DNA of 42,306 bases from Chloroflexota bacterium (GTDB taxonomy: Bacteria; Chloroflexota; Anaerolineae; UBA1429): positions 1-42,306 of the forward strand of contig JAAYDC010000021.1 of the NCBI GenBank assembly GCA_012729455.1. Direction: 5' to 3'. The position numbers and the translations under genes were made by a program. The notes beneath the pieces were generated by a model. That model saw nothing but the letters and a program-made list of their open reading frames with translations, did not search any database and had not been told where the DNA came from. Positions 24,395-33,164 of the stretch are shown one piece after another (position 1 is the stretch's first letter; every line of letters begins with the position of its first letter).

Positions 24395-25201
24395 ATGATC
24401 AAGATCAGTTTTATGACCTTTGCCTGCCCCGATTACTCGTTTGACCAGGTTGTCGATCTGGCCGTGCGCCACAGCTACCAGGGGATCGAGTTTCGCACCG
24501 ATTCCGGGCATGCCCACGGTGTGGAAGTGAGTGCCGATGCTGCCACGCGCGTCCAGATGCGCCATAAAATGGCGGATGCTGGCATCGAAGCGTGCTGCCT
24601 GGCCACCAGCCTGCAGTTTGTCAACGAGCAAGCCGTAGAACAGGCCCCCGCGCTGATCGACCTGGCTGCCGAGTTACTCATTCCTGGATTGCGCGTTTTT
24701 TGCGGACCGCTGCCGGAAGGTGTCTCCCTCAAAGATGCCATCAAACGTGCGGCAGCGAACATCGCCAAGGTGGCCGACCGCGCCCAGGCGGCCGGCGTGC
24801 AGCTGTGGCTGGAAACCCACGATTCGGTCTCGCTGGCGGTTGACGCCGGTCAAATCGTCCGGCTGGCCGATCATCCGGCTGTGGCGATCAACTGGGATAA
24901 CATGCATCCATATCGCAACGGCGAGTCACTCGAAACCACCTGGGAAGCCATCAGCCCTTATATCCAGCACACGCACTTTCATGATTCGGTCAACGAACCT
25001 GGCGCGCCGATCATCACCCCCTTTGGCCAAGGAGGGTTGCCCGTGCAGAAGATGTTTGACCTGCTGCAGTCGGTCCATTACATAGGTTATTACTCCGGCG
25101 AGTGGTTTGGCGAGCAGATGGGCGCCGATGCCGACACCTCGCTAGCAGCCCATCGTGATGGGCTGCTGGCACTTGAAGCCGCTTATCATAACAAGCAATA
25201 G
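24395..25201 (+). CDS. Sugar phosphate isomerase/epimerase (xylose isomerase-like TIM barrel)
   Basis: 268-aa TIM-barrel protein of the same broad family as the 10075 gene but not a close copy. Candidate metal ligands: Glu in LWLETHDS, Asp in INWDNMHP, His in THFHDS and Glu in GEWFGEQ. Length is normal. GAGG lies about 8 bases before the ATG. It starts 48 bases after the Old Yellow Enzyme gene and probably shares its transcript, although a weak TTAACG-18-TACTAT lies in the gap. Substrate not assignable. Confidence 0.87.
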   Translation: MIKISFMTFACPDYSFDQVVDLAVRHSYQGIEFRTDSGHAHGVEVSADAATRVQMRHKMADAGIEACCLATSLQFVNEQAVEQAPALIDLAAELLIPGLRVFCGPLPEGVSLKDAIKRAAANIAKVADRAQAAGVQLWLETHDSVSLAVDAGQIVRLADHPAVAINWDNMHPYRNGESLETTWEAISPYIQHTHFHDSVNEPGAPIITPFGQGGLPVQKMFDLLQSVHYIGYYSGEWFGEQMGADADTSLAAHRDGLLALEAAYHNKQ

Positions 25202-25210
25202 CACGGTTTG

Positions 25211-25242
25211 GCAGCCGGAGGGTCGTGCAGCCCTCCAGCTGT
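25211..25242 (+). terminator. Terminator-like hairpin
   Basis: GCAGC-C-GGAGGG, 8-base loop, CCCTCC-A-GCTGT, 9 bases after the isomerase stop codon. The stem is strong with one internal mismatch, but no T tract follows, so termination may be partial. Confidence 0.45.
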
Positions 25243-25248
25243 GCGCGT

Positions 25249-25276
25249 TTGACATTCGCATACTATATGGTATCTT
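25249..25276 (+). promoter_or_regulatory. Candidate promoter of the ABC exporter operon
   Basis: TTGACA (25249-25254), 16-base spacer, TATCTT (25271-25276). It leaves a leader of about 155 bases before ATG 25440, in which I see no known regulatory RNA. Confidence 0.5.
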
Positions 25277-25439
25277 GGGTCAACCTCAACCAAGAAGGTC
25301 GATAACCCATGTGTGTACGGAACCTCTTCCTCGGCTAAACTCCGCTCCTGTCAAACCCTGCCCCGTACCCGGAGTCTGTGCCGGGCTAGCACTTCGTTAA
25401 TCACCAGTTATTTGCGCGTGCCGCGCAAAGGAGAGTCGG

Positions 25440-27218
25440 ATGGCGGTTTTACGCCGGATGAGCAAGTATTTGCGGCCATATTATCGGCTTCTGGCCTTTT
25501 TGTTACTGTGCATGTTCGCCGGTTTGGCGGGCGACGTGTTCGGGCCGAGGCTGCTCACTTTTGTGATCGACCGCGGTATTATGCTTCGTTCAATGCCCAA
25601 CGTGCTCAAGTACTCGGCACTGCTGGTGGTCATCGCACTGGTGCGTGCCGCCTTGCGCTACGGCCAGATGCTTTCGCAGGAGCGCCTCGGCCAGGAGACC
25701 GTCCGCCAGCTGCGCCACGACCTGTATGTCCGGTTACAACGGTTATCGTTCTCGTTCTACACCGCCAACAACACCGGCGATCTCATGTCGCGCCTCACCA
25801 ACGACGTCTCAGCCATCATGGATTTCTTTGGCTTTGGCATCGCCGAGATGGTCTCTGCCTCGCTGATGTTTACCTTTACTCTGATTATGCTGCTGGTGCT
25901 GGATTGGCGCCTGACGCTAGTGGTTTGCGTGCCGATCCCCTTCCTTATCTTTTTTGCCTTTCGCTTTTCGGGCATCGTCGGTCCGGCCTGGGAAAAGATC
26001 CGGGTGCAGATGGGCAAGCTCTCCACCACGCTGCAGGAAAACGTCTCTGGGGTGCGTGTGGTCAAGTCCTATGGCCGCGAGCATCATGAGATTGACAAGT
26101 TCTCTGCGCGCAACGAGTCAACTCTGAAGGCCAACGTCGACCGCGCCGATATCGAAGCGCGCACCTTTCCGCTGATGAGCCTGATCACCGGTATGTGCTT
26201 TTTACTGCTATATTGGTATGGCGGGCGGCGGGTGATCGATGGCCAGCTCAGTCTGGGCACTTTTTTCTCGTTTAACTGGTATATCTGGAGCCTGATCTGG
26301 CCGATCCGCTTCCTCGGCTTTTTGATCAGCATCGCGCAAAAGGCGATCGCCTCGGGCCCGCGTGTGTTTGAAATCCTTGACTCGCCCCTGGAGATCCCCG
26401 ACACTGCCCCTGAACGCGAGATGTCGCCCATCAAGGGATTGGTGCGCTTTGAGGATGTGCACTTTGCGTTCACCGACAAAACCGTAACGCCCGTGTTGCA
26501 GGGCCTAGACCTGGAGATCCAGCCCGGCCAGGTGGTGGCGGTGTTGGGCGGCACCGGCTCAGGCAAGTCATCGCTGATCAATCTGATCCCGCGTTTTTAT
26601 GATCCGCAGCAGGGCTGCATCACCATCGATGGCATCGACCTGCGCGACGTCTCGCTGGCGAGCCTGCGCCGCCAGATCGGCATCGTCCCGCAGGAGACCT
26701 ATCTGTTTTCGGATACGGTGCGTAACAATATCGCCTTTGGCCGCCCGGACACGTCGGACGAGGTCATCCTGGAAGCCGCTGAGGCTGCCCAGGCTGCCGA
26801 GTTTATCCGCGAGCTGCCCAACGGGTTGGATACCAGGGTCGGCGAACGCGGCTTGGGGCTTTCTGGCGGACAAAAGCAGCGCATCGCCATTGCGCGTGCT
26901 CTGGTGACGGATCCGCGCATCCTGATTCTGGATGAGGCTACCTCGAGCGTGGATGCCGAGACCGAGTATCTGCTGCAGGTGGCGCTCGACCGCGTGATGC
27001 GCAACCGTACCTGCATCGTTATCGCTCAGCGCCTCTCGACAGTGCAAAATGCCGACCAGGTGCTGGTGCTCAAGGACGGGCGCGTGGCCGAACGCGGCAC
27101 GCATGCCGAGTTACTGGCGTTGGGTGGCGAGTATACCCGCATCTATAACCTGCAGCTCAAAGCCCAGGAAACCCTGCTGGAAGATGAATGCCCGGCTACT
27201 GGAGGGGCAACCGCATGA
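25440..27218 (+). CDS. ABC exporter half-transporter, subunit A (MsbA/LmrA type)
   Basis: 592-aa fused membrane-ATPase half transporter: six membrane helices in residues ~1-310, nucleotide-binding domain ~340-580. Walker A is GGTGSGKSS (K376), signature LSGGQKQR, Walker B ILILDEATSSVD. The switch position, normally His in IAHRLST, is Gln (Q530, IAQRLST). With the altered signature of the partner this marks the degenerate nucleotide site of a heterodimer. AAGGAG lies about 8 bases before the ATG. The last bases overlap the start of the next gene (ATGA), so the two subunits are translationally coupled. Substrate (lipid, peptide or drug) cannot be told. Confidence 0.92.
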   Translation: MAVLRRMSKYLRPYYRLLAFLLLCMFAGLAGDVFGPRLLTFVIDRGIMLRSMPNVLKYSALLVVIALVRAALRYGQMLSQERLGQETVRQLRHDLYVRLQRLSFSFYTANNTGDLMSRLTNDVSAIMDFFGFGIAEMVSASLMFTFTLIMLLVLDWRLTLVVCVPIPFLIFFAFRFSGIVGPAWEKIRVQMGKLSTTLQENVSGVRVVKSYGREHHEIDKFSARNESTLKANVDRADIEARTFPLMSLITGMCFLLLYWYGGRRVIDGQLSLGTFFSFNWYIWSLIWPIRFLGFLISIAQKAIASGPRVFEILDSPLEIPDTAPEREMSPIKGLVRFEDVHFAFTDKTVTPVLQGLDLEIQPGQVVAVLGGTGSGKSSLINLIPRFYDPQQGCITIDGIDLRDVSLASLRRQIGIVPQETYLFSDTVRNNIAFGRPDTSDEVILEAAEAAQAAEFIRELPNGLDTRVGERGLGLSGGQKQRIAIARALVTDPRILILDEATSSVDAETEYLLQVALDRVMRNRTCIVIAQRLSTVQNADQVLVLKDGRVAERGTHAELLALGGEYTRIYNLQLKAQETLLEDECPATGGATA

Positions 27219-29059
27219 GTGACGGACAATACGAGGAACTGCAAGAGGTAGATAAAAGGCCCTTTGACTATGGCCTTCTAAAGCGCATGCTGCGCTATAC
27301 CAGGCCGTATCGTAAAGAGCTGACGCTCGCGACCGTGGTGATCGCCATCGGCAGCGTACTCCGGTTGGCCGAGCCTTATCTGCTGCGCACCGCCATCGAC
27401 CTGGGTATCACGCCCGGCAACATGCAGGTGGTCAACCGCGTCGCTGGCATCTGGCTGGCATTTCAGATCATCGGTGCGATAACCGAGTACATTCGCATCC
27501 ACATCCTGAACCGCACCGGGCAAAACCTGCTCTATGACATGCGCCAGGAGCTTTTTGATCACCTGCAGTGGCTCTCGCTGCGCTTTTATGATGCGCGCCC
27601 TGTCGGGCGCATCATGGCGCGCGTCACCAATGATGTCGAGACGATCAACGACCTGATCAACTCTGGCCTGGTAACGATCATCGCCCAATCGATCAGCCTG
27701 GTAGGCATCGTAGTGGTGATGTTTGTAATCAACGTGCGCTTGGCTATGATGGCCTTTGTGGTTTTGCCCCTTATGGTCTTTGCCATCGCGCGCCTGCGTC
27801 CCGCCATAGAGACCGGCTGGCGTAATGTACGCAAGGCCAACAGCAACATCAACGCCAACCTCAACGAGTCGATCACCGGCATCCGTGTGACGCAGGCTTT
27901 TGGCCGCGAGGGTGAGAATGTGCGCCGCTTCCAGCTGTTGAACAACGCCTACTTTGGTGCTTTTATGAGCGCCATCCGCGCTGAGGTGTTGATCTGGCCG
28001 CTTGTGGACTTGTTGGGCATCACCGGCTCAGCGCTGGTGCTGTGGTATGGCGCCAGGCTGGTGCTGGCGGACGAACTCACCATCGGCTATGTGCTGGCTT
28101 TTACCGACTATTTGTTCCGCTTCTGGGAGCCGATCAATGCCATCAGCCGTGTCTACTCGCGTGTGCTCTCGGCTATGGCTTCCGCGGAACGTATCTTTGA
28201 GTACCTCGATACTCAACCCGAGATCGTCGATATCCCCGATGCCGAGCCGCTCAGGGGGATCAGCGGACGTGTCGAGTTTGAGAATGTGTCGTTCCGCTAC
28301 AAGGACGACGACCGCTGGGTGCTGCAGAACATTAACTTTACCATCGAGCCGGGCCAGACGGTGGCGCTTGTTGGCCCGACCGGTGCCGGCAAGACGAGCA
28401 TTATCAACCTGCTGATGCGCTTTTACGACCCGCAAGAGGGGCGCGTACTCGTCGATGGCTATGACATCGCACGCGTCCAGTTGCCTACCTTGCGCGATCA
28501 GCTGGCATTGGTGCTGCAGGAGTCGTTCCTTTTCTCCGGCTCGATCGCCGACAACATCCGTTATAGCCGGCTGGACGCTACCATGGAAGAGGTCGAGCGT
28601 GCCGCGGCAGCCGTACACGCCGATGGCTTTATCTCGCGCTATGAGGACGGCTACGAACATGAGGTGGGCGAGCGCGGTGCCAGCATTTCGGTGGGACAGC
28701 GCCAGCTGCTTTCGTTTGCGCGCGCGCTGTTGGCCAACCCACGCATACTGATCCTGGACGAGGCTACCTCCAGCGTCGACAGCCAGACCGAGCGTGCCAT
28801 CCAGGATGGTATGCGCCAGCTGTTGGAAGGCCGCACCACCTTTATCATCGCTCATCGCCTCAGTACGATCCAGCGCGCCGACTGCATCATGGTGATCGAG
28901 AATGGCCGCATCGTCGAGACCGGCACTCACGACGAGCTGCTCATCCTTCCGGAAGGCCACTATGCGCATCTGTATGCGCGCCAGTTCGCCGTCTGGGAGG
29001 CAGGCCGGCTGGCAGCCTGCGACGATGCCGATCATCCGGCTGAGGGAGCTACATCTTAG
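27215..29059 (+). CDS. ABC exporter half-transporter, subunit B
   Basis: 614-aa partner of the preceding half transporter with the same layout: six membrane helices, then ATPase domain. Walker A GPTGAGKTS, Walker B ILILDEATSSVD and the switch His (IIAHRLST) are intact. The signature reads ISVGQRQ (residues 491-497) in place of LSGGQRQ, with the first Gly replaced by Val493. The start at 27215 is preferred over ATG 27188 because GGAGGGG precedes it and it overlaps the upstream stop codon as ATGA. The N terminus has about 25 extra charged residues, often seen in the B subunit of heterodimeric exporters. Confidence 0.92.
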   Translation: MSDGQYEELQEVDKRPFDYGLLKRMLRYTRPYRKELTLATVVIAIGSVLRLAEPYLLRTAIDLGITPGNMQVVNRVAGIWLAFQIIGAITEYIRIHILNRTGQNLLYDMRQELFDHLQWLSLRFYDARPVGRIMARVTNDVETINDLINSGLVTIIAQSISLVGIVVVMFVINVRLAMMAFVVLPLMVFAIARLRPAIETGWRNVRKANSNINANLNESITGIRVTQAFGREGENVRRFQLLNNAYFGAFMSAIRAEVLIWPLVDLLGITGSALVLWYGARLVLADELTIGYVLAFTDYLFRFWEPINAISRVYSRVLSAMASAERIFEYLDTQPEIVDIPDAEPLRGISGRVEFENVSFRYKDDDRWVLQNINFTIEPGQTVALVGPTGAGKTSIINLLMRFYDPQEGRVLVDGYDIARVQLPTLRDQLALVLQESFLFSGSIADNIRYSRLDATMEEVERAAAAVHADGFISRYEDGYEHEVGERGASISVGQRQLLSFARALLANPRILILDEATSSVDSQTERAIQDGMRQLLEGRTTFIIAHRLSTIQRADCIMVIENGRIVETGTHDELLILPEGHYAHLYARQFAVWEAGRLAACDDADHPAEGATS

Positions 29060-29092
29060 GCTTTGCGCACCGCCGGCGCGCTACTCGGCCTG

Positions 29093-29275
29093 TCAACGAC
29101 GCTTCAGGGCAGGCTCGGTGCGTTCTGGAAGAGGCGTTAAGGTCGCCCGGACAGCCGTAGCAGCGGGTGCTGTGCCCGGCTGGCCGGTAGCCGGTGGGGG
29201 CGGACTGCAGCGCAGTAAACTGGCTGCCAATACCAGGCCGCACATGATAGCCAATAGGCGCGTGTGCATCAGCAT
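29093..29275 (-). CDS. Possible short lipoprotein or lipoprotein remnant
   Basis: A 60-aa reading frame opposite an otherwise empty 280-base gap. It begins MLMHTRLLAIMCGLVLAASL and continues LRCSPPPPATGQP, with a Pro/Thr-rich end, much like the start of Chloroflexota lipoproteins. The lipobox is poor (Arg before the Cys), there is no good Shine-Dalgarno sequence and the protein ends right after the linker. It may be a remnant of a larger secreted protein or chance. Confidence 0.25.
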   Translation of the reverse strand: MLMHTRLLAIMCGLVLAASLLRCSPPPPATGQPGTAPAATAVRATLTPLPERTEPALKRR

Positions 29276-29339
29276 CGCCCAGTGTCTTGAAGATAGGCTG
29301 GCGTACGGTATAGCACGGGTTATCTGCTTGGAGGTGATC

Positions 29340-30539
29340 ATGCTCGACATCCGCCGTAAAACTGGTGCCTTTACCCCGCCGCTGACATCGCGTGAGCGCT
29401 TTGTGCGCACCATGCACTATCAGCAGGTCGATTATATCTCACATCTCGAGTTTGGCTACTGGGACGAGCTCAAAGAGGATTGGATGCAGCAGGGCCATCT
29501 GCCCCAGAGCATGCGCCAGGCGGATGGCTCAATCCCCGACCACCTGGTTGAACAGTACTTTGGCTGCGAGCAGTTGGCGGGTGTGGGGGCACGCATCGGT
29601 GCGCAGCCTCTGCGCGCCAACGTCATCATCACCGAGACGGCCGACCGGCGCATCTTCCGTGACGGCCTGGGGGTGCTCAGCGAGGTGCAGACTGCCGGCA
29701 CCCACACCATCCCGCACTTTCTCGAGTTCCCGATTCGCGACCGCGCCACCTGGCAGGCCTTTCGGGACGAATTCCTCGACCCGGCGCATCCCAGCCGCGT
29801 GCTTGGCGAGACAGAGCTGCAGCACATGGAAGACCTGGCGCGTACCTCTGAGCAGCCCGTGCAGGTCTGGATAGGCTCGTTCATCGGCTTTATCCGCGAC
29901 TGGTGCGGCTTTGAGCAGTTGGCGCTCCTGTCGATGGACGACCCCGACCTGGTCGAAGAGATGGTCGAGCACCTCGTGAACATGAGCGTCACCCTCACCG
30001 AGCAAGTACTTGAGCGCTGCCCGGCCGACCTGGGAGCTGGCTGGGAGGATATCTGTTTTAACTCGGGACCGATCCTCAGCCCGCGCTTTTTTGCAGAGCG
30101 CATCACCCCGCATGTGGCGCGTGTTACCAGGATGCTGCGTCAGCACGGCGTGGATGTGATCTATACCGATTGCGACGGCAACATCCTCACGCTCATCCCC
30201 CAGTGGCTATCGATCGGCCAGAACGCCGTCTTTCCACTGGAGGTCAACCCCGGCAACGACCCCGTTGCGCTCAAGCGCGAGTATGGGCGCGATCTGCTGA
30301 TCCGCGGCGGTTTTAACAAGTTCGCCCTGCACGAGGGGCGCGAGGGCGTGCTGAAAGAGTTAAAACGCATCGAGCCGGCGGTATTGGAGGGAGGTTTTAT
30401 CCCGGGCGTTGACCATCGCTGCCCCGGCGAGGTGCCATGGGACACCTATTGCTACTATATTTGGACCAAATGCCACATGTTGGGCTGGCCGGAAGCCGTC
30501 ATCCGCGAGTTCCCGGCTTTCCGCGACTGGCGTCCCTAG
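29340..30539 (+). CDS. Uroporphyrinogen decarboxylase-like (UroD/MtaA fold) protein
   Basis: 399-aa TIM-barrel protein of the UroD superfamily. It has the N-terminal TSRERFVRTMHYQQVDYISH typical of the catabolic UroD-like proteins of Anaerolineae, then WEDICFNSGPILSPRFF, DVIYTDCDGNILTLIP and a C-terminal FIPGVDHRCPGEVPWDTY. True UroD residues for tetrapyrrole decarboxylation are not evident, so a methyltransferase or lyase role on a small substrate, as in MtaA-type proteins, is more likely. GGAGG lies 5 bases before ATG 29340; the frame stays open upstream over the end of the ABC gene but that part is not coding. It overlaps the convergent MFS gene by 4 bases. Confidence 0.8.
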   Translation: MLDIRRKTGAFTPPLTSRERFVRTMHYQQVDYISHLEFGYWDELKEDWMQQGHLPQSMRQADGSIPDHLVEQYFGCEQLAGVGARIGAQPLRANVIITETADRRIFRDGLGVLSEVQTAGTHTIPHFLEFPIRDRATWQAFRDEFLDPAHPSRVLGETELQHMEDLARTSEQPVQVWIGSFIGFIRDWCGFEQLALLSMDDPDLVEEMVEHLVNMSVTLTEQVLERCPADLGAGWEDICFNSGPILSPRFFAERITPHVARVTRMLRQHGVDVIYTDCDGNILTLIPQWLSIGQNAVFPLEVNPGNDPVALKREYGRDLLIRGGFNKFALHEGREGVLKELKRIEPAVLEGGFIPGVDHRCPGEVPWDTYCYYIWTKCHMLGWPEAVIREFPAFRDWRP

Positions 30540-31768
30540 ATCTCGGGCGAGGGTTCCTTGGCATAGCGGCTCAGGTTGGGTTTTACAAAGATCTGAAGCA
30601 CGGTCGCGAGGATAGCAAAGATCACCGCCGTCAGGTAAAAGCCACTCGTCAGTCCCCACAGGCTGGCCACGCCTGCCCCTATAATGGGCCCGAGGGCGTT
30701 TCCGCCCGATTGCATGCTGGTCGTCAGCCCAAAGATGGTGCCGCGGTGTTCTTGCGGTGTCGACACAGCCAGCAGGGCGTTGGCTGTCGGTAGGATGCCT
30801 CCTACAAACACTCCCTGTACAATGCGCAGCATGATCAGCTGGGTCGGATTATCGACCAGAGCTTGCGGTACAAAGGTGGCAGCCACCCCGACGACACACG
30901 CCACCAGCACGCGTTTTAGCCCGATGCGATCAGCCAGGCGTCCGATCACCATCGCCGAAATGGCGGTGCTGATTGCACTTACTGAGGCTATCAGGCCGGC
31001 TGTAGTCGCCAGGCGGTCAGAGTCAGTCACCAGTACCTGAATATACAGCGGAATGATCGGCACCAGCACCGCCATGGCAAAACTGGTCGAAGCGAGCGCG
31101 CCGATCAGCAGCATCGTAGTACCCGAGACAATGCCGCGGATACGGATAGCCGATCTAATTGTCACTTTGGGTTTATCCTCTTTCACGGCCTGCTTTGGCT
31201 TGCGCACCTCGCGCACGCCCAAGATGATCGCCAGAAGGCCGCTACCGATAAAGGCCGCCGCCATCGGAAAGACGGAGCGATAATTAGTAGCATCTGCTAG
31301 AAAGCCGCCGATCATCGGTCCAATCGCCATGCCTACATATTGGGTGGTCTGCAGCGCCCCCAGGCTGGAAGCCAGATTGCGCTCGGGAGTGCCGGTGGCT
31401 ACCAGAGTCATAGCCGCCCCCATCGTACCGCATAGCGCTCCTTGCGCGATGCGGATCACGATCAATTGGGCCGGGTCCGTCACCAGCGACATCAGCGCTG
31501 CAAGCACTGTGCCAGCGGCAGTAGCGCGCACCAGCATTAACTTGCGGCCATGCAGGTCAGCCAGTCTCCCCCAGATCGGCGCGGCGATCATCATCGCCGT
31601 GCTGGCGCCGCTGTTAAAGGCGGCCGTCCACGCCAGAGCCGCCTCGTACGAGTCCACGCCCAGCTCCTGCAGGTAATAGGGGATAAACGAGCCATATGTC
31701 GAAAAACCGACCATGGTGGCGAGTTGAGCCAGACAAATGAACAGAAGGTTGCGTTTCCAAGGCTGCAT
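30536..31768 (-). CDS. MFS transporter (drug efflux type)
   Basis: About 410-aa major facilitator protein with 12 predicted membrane helices. Motif A appears twice, WGRLADLHGRKLML in the first half and IGRLADRIGLKRVL in the second, the sign of the internal 6+6 duplication. GTPERNLASSLGALQTTQYV and STPQEHRGTIFGLTTSMQSG are the matching motif-C-like regions. Probably a proton-driven exporter of a small molecule. Start: ATG 31768 has GGAG at a long distance, and TTG 31786 is an in-frame alternative without a clear site. Its stop codon shares the sequence CTAG with the stop of the convergent UroD-like gene. Confidence 0.87.
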   Translation of the reverse strand: MQPWKRNLLFICLAQLATMVGFSTYGSFIPYYLQELGVDSYEAALAWTAAFNSGASTAMMIAAPIWGRLADLHGRKLMLVRATAAGTVLAALMSLVTDPAQLIVIRIAQGALCGTMGAAMTLVATGTPERNLASSLGALQTTQYVGMAIGPMIGGFLADATNYRSVFPMAAAFIGSGLLAIILGVREVRKPKQAVKEDKPKVTIRSAIRIRGIVSGTTMLLIGALASTSFAMAVLVPIIPLYIQVLVTDSDRLATTAGLIASVSAISTAISAMVIGRLADRIGLKRVLVACVVGVAATFVPQALVDNPTQLIMLRIVQGVFVGGILPTANALLAVSTPQEHRGTIFGLTTSMQSGGNALGPIIGAGVASLWGLTSGFYLTAVIFAILATVLQIFVKPNLSRYAKEPSPEI

Positions 31769-31809
31769 CAGGCGGCGAGGCTCCAATCTGTTAAGAACAT
31801 TTTAAGGAT

Positions 31810-31837
31810 ATGATAGCCCCTTGGCGGCAGAAGGCAA
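31810..31837 (-). promoter_or_regulatory. Candidate promoter of the MFS gene
   Basis: Minus strand: TTGCCT (31837-31832), 16-base spacer, TATCAT (31815-31810), 24 bases upstream of the TTG start and 42 upstream of the ATG start. Confidence 0.45.
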
Positions 31838-31854
31838 ACGCTTGCCGAATGCCG

Positions 31855-31884
31855 TTCGACACCTCAGCGGGCATGTGCTAGACT
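31855..31884 (+). promoter_or_regulatory. Weak candidate promoter of the DegT operon
   Basis: TTCGAC (31855-31860), 18-base spacer, TAGACT (31879-31884), just before the AGGAGG-ATG of the aminotransferase gene. Moderate match only. Confidence 0.35.
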
Positions 31885-31910
31885 GCCCGTAACGACATAG
31901 GAGGCCACAC

Positions 31911-33152
31911 ATGGCAAAACTGGCAATCGAAGGCGGTACTCCGCTGCGCAGCAGTCCCTTCCCGAGGCGTATCCTGGTGGGTGAAGAAGAGATTGATGCC
32001 GTCACCGCTCTGATGCAGAAGGAACGCACCAACGGCGGTGGTTTTGACCGCTACGGCGGCGAACATGTCGATGCTTACGAACGCGAGTTCGCCGAGTTTC
32101 ATGGCATGCGCTATGCCACGGCGGTGTCATCCGGCACGGCAGCCATCCACACTGCCCTGGGCGCGCTGCGCCTCGACATCGCACAGGAGGTGATCTCCTC
32201 GCCGATCACTGACCCGGGCGGAGTTGCGCCGATTCTGTGGAACAACTGCATCCCCATATTTGCTGATACTGTCCCCGAAACCATGAACATGGCGCCTGCG
32301 TCACTCGAGGCGCGCATCACGCCTCGCACCAAAGCGATCATCGTCACCCATCTGACGGGCCAGCCGGCTCAGATCGACCAGCTGTCGGAGATCGCGCGTG
32401 CGCATGGTATCCCGCTGATCGAGGACTGCGCCCAAGCGCACGGAGCTCGTTTTGGAGGCCAGCTGGTGGGCTCTTTTGGCGATCTCTCGGCGTTCAGCCT
32501 GATGGGCGGCAAGCACCACACCGCCGGCGGACAGGGCGGCATGGTCCTGACCAATGATGAAGAACTGTACTGGAACGCCAAGCGCTTTGCGGATCGTGGC
32601 AAACCCTTTAATTCGACAGCCATCAAGAACCTATTTTTGGGCAACAATTATCGTATGACCGAGCTGGAAGCTGTCATCGGGCGTGTCCAGCTGAAAAAGC
32701 TGCCCCAGGTAGCGGCCAAACGGCGCGCCTTGGCGAGCAAACTGCAGGAGGGCATCCGCGACCTGCAGGCGGTGCGCATGCAGCATGTCATCGAGGGCGT
32801 CGAACCAACCTACTGGCTGATGCTGTTGCACATCGACCCGCAGCGGCTGCGAACCAGCAAAGCCGATTTCGTGGCCGCCTGTAACGCAGAGGGCATGCCG
32901 ATCGACCTGCACTATGACTGTATCGCCTATGAATCGCCCTGGTTCCGCGAACGCGCTAACTATGGCTCCAGCGAATGCCCCTGGTCTTGCCCCTTTTACG
33001 GGCATCAGGTTCAGTACGAAGGTAGTTGCCCCGACGCACGCCGTGCCATCGAAGCGCACTTTGTGCTGCCCTGGCACGAGGGCTATAGTGAGCGCGAGGT
33101 TGAGGATATCGCTGCAATCCTGAGCAAGGTTGAAGCCGCTTACTTGCGTTAA
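31911..33152 (+). CDS. DegT/DnrJ/EryC1 family PLP-dependent aminotransferase
   Basis: 413-aa sugar aminotransferase-type protein. Visible family features: RTNGGGFDRYGGEHVDAYER and YATAVSSGTAAIHTALGAL at the N terminus, VTHLTGQPAQIDQLSEIA, then LIEDCAQAHGA with the Asp that binds the PLP ring nitrogen. The PLP Lys is K201 in SLMGGKHHTAGGQGG, and GNNYRMTELEAVIGRVQL follows. Family members aminate keto sugars, some act as dehydratases or as sensors. AGGAGG-CCACAC-ATG supports the start. Lead gene of an operon with an unknown TIM-barrel-like protein and a flavin reductase, which points to catabolism or modification of a keto sugar, not to a cell-wall cluster. Confidence 0.9.
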   Translation: MAKLAIEGGTPLRSSPFPRRILVGEEEIDAVTALMQKERTNGGGFDRYGGEHVDAYEREFAEFHGMRYATAVSSGTAAIHTALGALRLDIAQEVISSPITDPGGVAPILWNNCIPIFADTVPETMNMAPASLEARITPRTKAIIVTHLTGQPAQIDQLSEIARAHGIPLIEDCAQAHGARFGGQLVGSFGDLSAFSLMGGKHHTAGGQGGMVLTNDEELYWNAKRFADRGKPFNSTAIKNLFLGNNYRMTELEAVIGRVQLKKLPQVAAKRRALASKLQEGIRDLQAVRMQHVIEGVEPTYWLMLLHIDPQRLRTSKADFVAACNAEGMPIDLHYDCIAYESPWFRERANYGSSECPWSCPFYGHQVQYEGSCPDARRAIEAHFVLPWHEGYSEREVEDIAAILSKVEAAYLR

Positions 33153-33164
33153 GGAGAGAGGATT

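Noticed and set aside
28902-29339. Upstream in-frame extension of the UroD-like protein
   Set aside because: It overlaps the end of the ABC exporter gene and has no ribosome site; GGAGG directly before 29340 decides the start.
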